NCBI RefSeq assembly: GCF_009907385.1
Contig: NZ_JAAATR010000016.1
Location: 1-44,678 of the forward strand
From: Atlantibacter hermannii
GTDB taxonomy: Bacteria > Pseudomonadota > Gammaproteobacteria > Enterobacterales > Enterobacteriaceae
Reading direction: 5' to 3'
DNA: 44,678 nt
Part shown: positions 41,168-44,678 of the stretch, piece after piece
Layout: each line of letters starts with the position of its first letter
Numbering within the stretch: the first letter of the stretch is position 1
Made by a program: the position numbers and the translations under genes
Notes under the pieces: model-generated
Databases searched by the model: none
What the model was told of the DNA's origin: nothing
What the model saw: the letters and a program-made list of their open reading frames with translations, nothing else

Positions 41168-42043
41168 TCAACCTTGTTTGGCAAGGGCCAGCTTAGGGCT
41201 TCTTTTGAAGATCTGAAATTGTATGTCGCGACCTTTCTTAACTTCTTGATAATCGAGATATCCGATAGATTCAAGTTCCCGCATTGCTTTACGAATTATC
41301 TGGTTTTGCGTACGAATAGGGGTTGTAAGAAGCAACCTTTCCCTCAACCGTTTCATATTAACGAACAACGTACCAGCTGGCATTGCTTCAAAATAAATAT
41401 AGAGAGATTGCGCAGCTTCTTTTTTAGCCAAAATGTATAGAACCTGAAGGCTTAACAATGTCTTATGGTCGTAACGATACAGTTCCCACATAGAAGGATC
41501 CCCAACCAGCTCAACAGTATCGCTTTTTGGATCAATCATAGCCTTCTGCACCAGATGCGTTACTGTGAACCGACCACTACGAGAGTCTGAGAAGGCAAGC
41601 ACTACCGATGCAAGGTTCATTAATGACTCTTTAAAGCGCGCACGAGTTCGTTTGTTGATGTTTGTTGAACTGATACCACACATCTTCGCAAACTCGTTAA
41701 AAGTCAGGCTAATCTTCTCGGAAGTAAAACCATATTTACTGAAAGCCATGATGATCCCGAGCCAGCACTTAAAGTCGGTAGACATAGATAGTTTGACACC
41801 AGTTATCTTGATGTCGTCATAACCCTCCGATCTTGCAATTTCCATACACGAAAGCTCATCAGAGGCATCAACTTCAAAGTTTCGGTCGCGGTTTTCTTTT
41901 GTGCCGACAGGGGTAAATACACTCAATCTCAGCAGGGCCACGGGCTGAACCGACTTGGACGAGTTAGGCGTCAGTTGATAAGTCTTACCTGATTCATTAC
42001 TGGTTACGTCAAAAGGATGGATTAACTCGTTGTTTTTAATCAT
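41168..42043 (-). CDS. repHI1A: replication initiator RepHI1A-like
   Basis: A 291-residue plasmid initiator. It has two helical winged-helix-like regions: one near residues 100-140 (SEKISLTFNEFAKMCGISS, then NKRTRARF) and one near 225-285 (MKRLRERLLLTTPIRT, then IIRKAMRELESIGYLDY). Iterons lie on both sides. Location next to trhA and flanking iteron arrays match the RepHI1A/RepHI2A replicon of IncHI plasmids; which of the two it is needs a search. The ATG at 42043 has only a weak ribosome site, which fits low expression of an initiator. Confidence 0.82.
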   Translation of the reverse strand: MIKNNELIHPFDVTSNESGKTYQLTPNSSKSVQPVALLRLSVFTPVGTKENRDRNFEVDASDELSCMEIARSEGYDDIKITGVKLSMSTDFKCWLGIIMAFSKYGFTSEKISLTFNEFAKMCGISSTNINKRTRARFKESLMNLASVVLAFSDSRSGRFTVTHLVQKAMIDPKSDTVELVGDPSMWELYRYDHKTLLSLQVLYILAKKEAAQSLYIYFEAMPAGTLFVNMKRLRERLLLTTPIRTQNQIIRKAMRELESIGYLDYQEVKKGRDIQFQIFKRSPKLALAKQG

Positions 42044-42094
42044 TAACTTAACTCGTCGGTGATAAGATTTTCATTTGGCAAACTGTTTATAACA

Positions 42095-42197
42095 TATTCT
42101 TGCAAATGCTTTTTACGCATTTACCTAAATGCCATAAGCATTCCAGTAAATGCCTTCCTTATTCATTCAAATGCTTTTCGCATGCATCCGAATGCCG
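42095..42197. repeat. iteron cluster B, upstream of the rep gene
   Basis: Five direct copies of the CATTCnnnnAAATGC element, with the AAATGC/GAATGC core at 42104, 42127, 42148, 42169 and 42190. The spacing is 23, 21, 21 and 21 bp, close to two helical turns, so bound initiators would sit on one face of the DNA. All copies have the same orientation. Confidence 0.85.
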
Positions 42198-42519
42198 GAT
42201 CCTTTCATAAAGTTACTATAATCAATGAGTTAAAGATGCCGTGATCTTTACTTGAACTCTATTGATCTTTAGTGATCTAAAGAATTGATCTAACCTGTTG
42301 AAAACAATGATAAGTCCATATAAAACAAGGAATAGCGCTCCTTTATCAATATCTACAGATCGCAAACGGAAATGAAAGTGGGTTTACTATCATTGTTTTA
42401 TTCAAGACAGTTTTTATTTTAATTTTATTAAGCAAATTTTTTGAGTTTACCTTTTAGATGTATCAGCCCTATTTGGCAAATTTGAGGTTCATGTATCATG
42501 TAGTAAACAGGAGGAAGAT
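42198..42519. promoter_or_regulatory. GATC-rich, AT-rich origin candidate
   Basis: This stretch lies between iteron cluster B and the ParB-like gene. Five GATC sites occur within 120 bp (42243, 42264, 42274, 42287 and 42359), set in AT-rich DNA, as expected for an origin with Dam control. TGATCTTTAGTGATCTAAAG-like words repeat. I find no perfect DnaA box by eye. It must also hold the promoter for the plus-strand gene at 42520. A half-matching AAAGTTACTAT lies at 42209-42219. Confidence 0.5.
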
Positions 42520-43572
42520 ATGAACAACAGCAAACATACAGTCATTGAAGTGGATACTAATCTAGTTGAAATTGAAAAGGGATTTAATCCCCGAGAGGCG
42601 GTAATCGGAGATTTGTGTTACGAACAAGAACCTGTCAAATCGATGATTGTGTCAATCAAACAAGCCTTTAAGGAAGGAAGGCAGGTTGATATGATCAAGG
42701 TCGTAAAAAGAAAAGGTAAATATTTAGTTCGTCAAGGTCATACTCGTTTTCATGGCTTAAAATTAGCAATTTCTGAAGGTGCTAATATTCCAAAATTATC
42801 TGTTATCTTAATCGATTATAAAAACGAAATTGAAGAATACCTTGAGAACCTCGATGGTAACAGAAGCAATGGGCTAAATCCGGTTGGGCAAGCTCATGCA
42901 TTAGCTCATGCTGTTAGTCTCGGGTATTCGGTTGAAGAACTAGCAATGCGATATCAACGATCAACTACCGCAATTCGTAATATGCTAAAAATCCTTGATA
43001 TGCCATTAGAGCTTCAACGTTTGATTAGCCTAAATCTAATCAAAAAAACGCTCGCCATTGAAATAATGTTAAAATATTCCAACGATCACAAAATGGTTTT
43101 AAAACATATAGAAGGTTTCTTACCTGGCGTTAAGAATATTGAGACTACAACGAGCAAAATTGTAGGCATACCTGAACACAATGCAGCTGGAGCAGGACCA
43201 GACACCTTAAATAAAGGCGGACCAGAAAAGAAAAATTCGGCAGTCACACGTAAGACTTTGGGTATTAAGCGCCTCTCGCATAAGAAAACAGAACGGCTAA
43301 AATCTGAATTTCTTGAGCTTGTGGAAAGTACACATACGGAATCTATAACGAATACTCAAACAGAACTAAAATTTGGTAGAGATAGTGCACACTTGTTCAA
43401 AAATGTTGATAGTAAAAATGTAATATTTTCTGATGATGGTGTTCAAATAATCTTGAATGATGAAAAGCTAAATATTTTATTGTCTTTACTTAACGACGAA
43501 AATACAGCAATCATTCTTTCTAAACCAAAATTAGAAGAGCTTCTGGAAATTCGAGATCTCCTTAAGGAATAA
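42520..43572 (+). CDS. orphan ParB-like DNA-binding protein
   Basis: A 350-residue protein of the ParB/KorB fold class. A ParB N-terminal domain (about residues 8-110) contains VRQGHTRFHGLKLA, matching the conserved GxRR-like nucleotide motif, and ENLDGNRSNGLNPVGQAHAL. A helix-turn-helix follows at about 134-160 (YSVEELAMRYQRSTTAIRN). The linker (210-260) is basic and polar, and a C-terminal helical region could dimerise. No ParA is adjacent, and the plasmid already has ParA/ParB elsewhere. An excellent AGGAGGA box precedes the ATG. It may control the replicon or bind sites across the plasmid, as KorB does on RP4. Confidence 0.75.
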   Translation: MNNSKHTVIEVDTNLVEIEKGFNPREAVIGDLCYEQEPVKSMIVSIKQAFKEGRQVDMIKVVKRKGKYLVRQGHTRFHGLKLAISEGANIPKLSVILIDYKNEIEEYLENLDGNRSNGLNPVGQAHALAHAVSLGYSVEELAMRYQRSTTAIRNMLKILDMPLELQRLISLNLIKKTLAIEIMLKYSNDHKMVLKHIEGFLPGVKNIETTTSKIVGIPEHNAAGAGPDTLNKGGPEKKNSAVTRKTLGIKRLSHKKTERLKSEFLELVESTHTESITNTQTELKFGRDSAHLFKNVDSKNVIFSDDGVQIILNDEKLNILLSLLNDENTAIILSKPKLEELLEIRDLLKE

Positions 43573-43591
43573 AAACCCGAGGATTAGTTGA

Positions 43592-43792
43592 GTGATTAAA
43601 CCTATAAAGCTGACTCTTATCGATAATTATAATGATTTGCTTCTAACTCATGAAGTCCTTAAACGCAACATGGAAGAGTTAGAACACGGTAAACGTTTTG
43701 ACCAATTTCCTGAAGGGCATGACCACTATGAAAAAACTGTGAAAGAAGCTGTAGCAATCGTAGAGGCACGTTTGGAGGTGTTTCGAAAATGA
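43592..43792 (+). CDS. small protein of unknown function
   Basis: A 66-residue hydrophilic, helical protein starting at a GTG (43592) with a GAGG box about 11 bases upstream, 20 bp after the ParB-like gene. It is acidic to neutral, with no Cys and no membrane segment. Its stop overlaps the next start by 4 bp (ATGA), which supports real translation. No function is apparent. Confidence 0.6.
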   Translation: MIKPIKLTLIDNYNDLLLTHEVLKRNMEELEHGKRFDQFPEGHDHYEKTVKEAVAIVEARLEVFRK

Positions 43793-44505
43793 AATCTCTT
43801 TTCTTTACTCTTGATGGTCATATGGTACCAGCCTCAGTGAATGTATCCCTTAACGGAGATGGAAATTATTATGCACCTATCGAAAGAGAATGTAACGAAT
43901 GTGCGGGCACAGGCCACAAAGGGGCTGATGTATGTGAAAAGTGTCATGCGGTGCAAACAGTTGGACCCATTATTGAAAAATTAGTGGTACTAGAGCCAAT
44001 TACCTTTCTCGATAACATTCCGGAACTGCGTGTTAACCCAACACTCGAAGCATGGAAATCCAGAAACCACGTACTTATTGAGAAAGCAAAAAAGGCTAAC
44101 ACTAAGTTTTCTAATAGTATATTGGCGCAACTAGACAATAACCGTTTTTTGACAGAACGCCAGCTGGATTGTTTCTTTACAACCTTTGATGTGATGTTGT
44201 CTGAAACTCCGGAAAATGAACAAGAAATTTTAAAACATAGCTACAATATCGGCCAGGTCATAAGCATTGAACTAACATTTACTGAAGTCAGGGCCGCGTA
44301 CGCAAAAAGTAAAGGGAGTTATTTTTTTACATTTACTGGTAAAGTTAGAAATGACGGGATCGCTTTAACGGCCGATAAACAGGATCACATTTTATTGGGT
44401 GAACGTTATCATTTGACTGGAAAAGTCAGAAAATTCTATGATTTTGATTCGAAAAATTATGCTGCAATAACAGTTTTTAAGTTAAGTAAACTCCAAGACA
44501 GTTAA
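43789..44505 (+). CDS. protein with a DnaJ-like zinc-ribbon segment
   Basis: A 238-residue cytoplasmic protein. Near residues 32-52 it has CNECAGTGHKGADVCEKC, two CxxC pairs in the CxxCxGxG style of DnaJ zinc fingers. The C-terminal part (about 150-236) is beta-rich with GQVISIELTF and GERYHLTGKVRKF, which could be an OB-like fold. No J domain is present. It ends the three-gene plus-strand group with the ParB-like protein. The function is unknown; a nucleic-acid-binding role is possible. Confidence 0.6.
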   Translation: MKSLFFTLDGHMVPASVNVSLNGDGNYYAPIERECNECAGTGHKGADVCEKCHAVQTVGPIIEKLVVLEPITFLDNIPELRVNPTLEAWKSRNHVLIEKAKKANTKFSNSILAQLDNNRFLTERQLDCFFTTFDVMLSETPENEQEILKHSYNIGQVISIELTFTEVRAAYAKSKGSYFFTFTGKVRNDGIALTADKQDHILLGERYHLTGKVRKFYDFDSKNYAAITVFKLSKLQDS

Positions 44506-44678
44506 ATGTTTTACTGCTTAAATATAGAGCCAAGACTTAAACTGTCGTTAGGACTCACTCACGTAATATTGTTGCTTACGCAATGGGTTTTATCCCTCAT
44601 AAAGATCTGCGAGTATAAATCTTTTACATTTAAATTCCCCTCTATCACAACCTTTTCAATAGTAAAAAAATGATAATC
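44506..44678. other. right-edge sequence, nothing recognised
   Basis: The last 173 bp carry no supported gene and no strong hairpin with a T run. I see only AT-rich intergenic DNA. Confidence 0.5.

Noticed and set aside
40933..41274. Minus-strand 113-codon open frame overlapping the rep gene end
   Set aside because: It overlaps the initiator gene and iterons in another frame and does not look like a natural protein start.
40446..42197. CRISPR array made of the AAATGC repeats
   Set aside because: Repeats are degenerate, irregularly spaced or at 21 bp, occur in both orientations and flank a replication initiator, so they are iterons.

Overview
The window reads as a segment of a large conjugative plasmid of the IncHI family (R27/R478-like) from an enterobacterium. 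The evidence is an F-type (MPF-F) mating-pair-formation gene set in the IncHI trh order, a RepHI1A-like initiator flanked by iterons next to the pilin operon, two partition modules (ParA/ParB and ParM/ParR) set between the transfer operons, and an IS903-type insertion. I cannot separate HI1 from HI2 without a search; HI1-like is my best guess. The window holds most of the region called Tra2 in R27. Relaxase, coupling protein and oriT are not present.

Layout, left to right. (1) 1-3.7 kb, minus strand: an accessory operon with a CobS/MoxR-type AAA+ ATPase, a protein with an internal duplication, a small OB-fold (SSB-like) protein and a tail-anchored protein. (2) 4.1-5.9 kb: the UvrD-like helicase TrhI. 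(3) 6.1-6.9 kb, plus strand: a lone lipoprotein gene. (4) 7.0-13.4 kb, minus: trhP-trhW-(44-aa ORF)-trhU-trhN. (5) 13.6-18.0 kb, minus: a large exported Ig-like protein of the RSP type, split here by a one-base frameshift in a G tract. (6) 18.1-19.5 kb, minus: a three-gene operon matching the htd regulatory locus. (7) 19.8-22.7 kb, minus: parM-parR, with parR interrupted by a complete IS903-like element and its 9-bp target duplication. (8) 23.0-25.7 kb, plus: a four-gene operon with a degenerate PPP-type phosphatase and three exported proteins. (9) 25.8-28.0 kb, minus: parA-parB. (10) 28.4-30.0 kb: noncoding array of ~249-bp tandem repeats. (11) 30.4-40.0 kb, minus: trhA-L-E-K-orf-B-orf-(DsbC-like)-V-C. 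(12) 40.4-42.2 kb: iterons, RepHI1A-like gene, iterons and a GATC-rich origin candidate. (13) 42.5-44.5 kb, plus: an orphan ParB-like gene and two small genes.

How they work together: TrhA is exported, cleaved and probably cyclised by TrhP. TrhL/E/K/B/V/C form the envelope complex and assembly ATPase. TrhW/U/N, with the DsbC-like protein, act in pilus dynamics and mating-pair stabilisation. The htd genes are expected to control transfer. The replicon and the two partition systems maintain the plasmid.

The most unusual signal is not a gene. At least 15 exact copies of an 11-bp palindrome, AAAGTNACTTT, are scattered over the window, inside genes on either strand and in all codon frames as well as between genes, where about 0.1 would be expected by chance. 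I propose it is the binding site of an uncharacterised plasmid-wide DNA-organising or regulatory protein. Other notable items are the RSP frameshift, the parR insertion, the dead-phosphatase operon, the repeat array upstream of parA, a Cys in place of the catalytic Ser in TrhP, and a hidden 44-codon gene between trhW and trhU.
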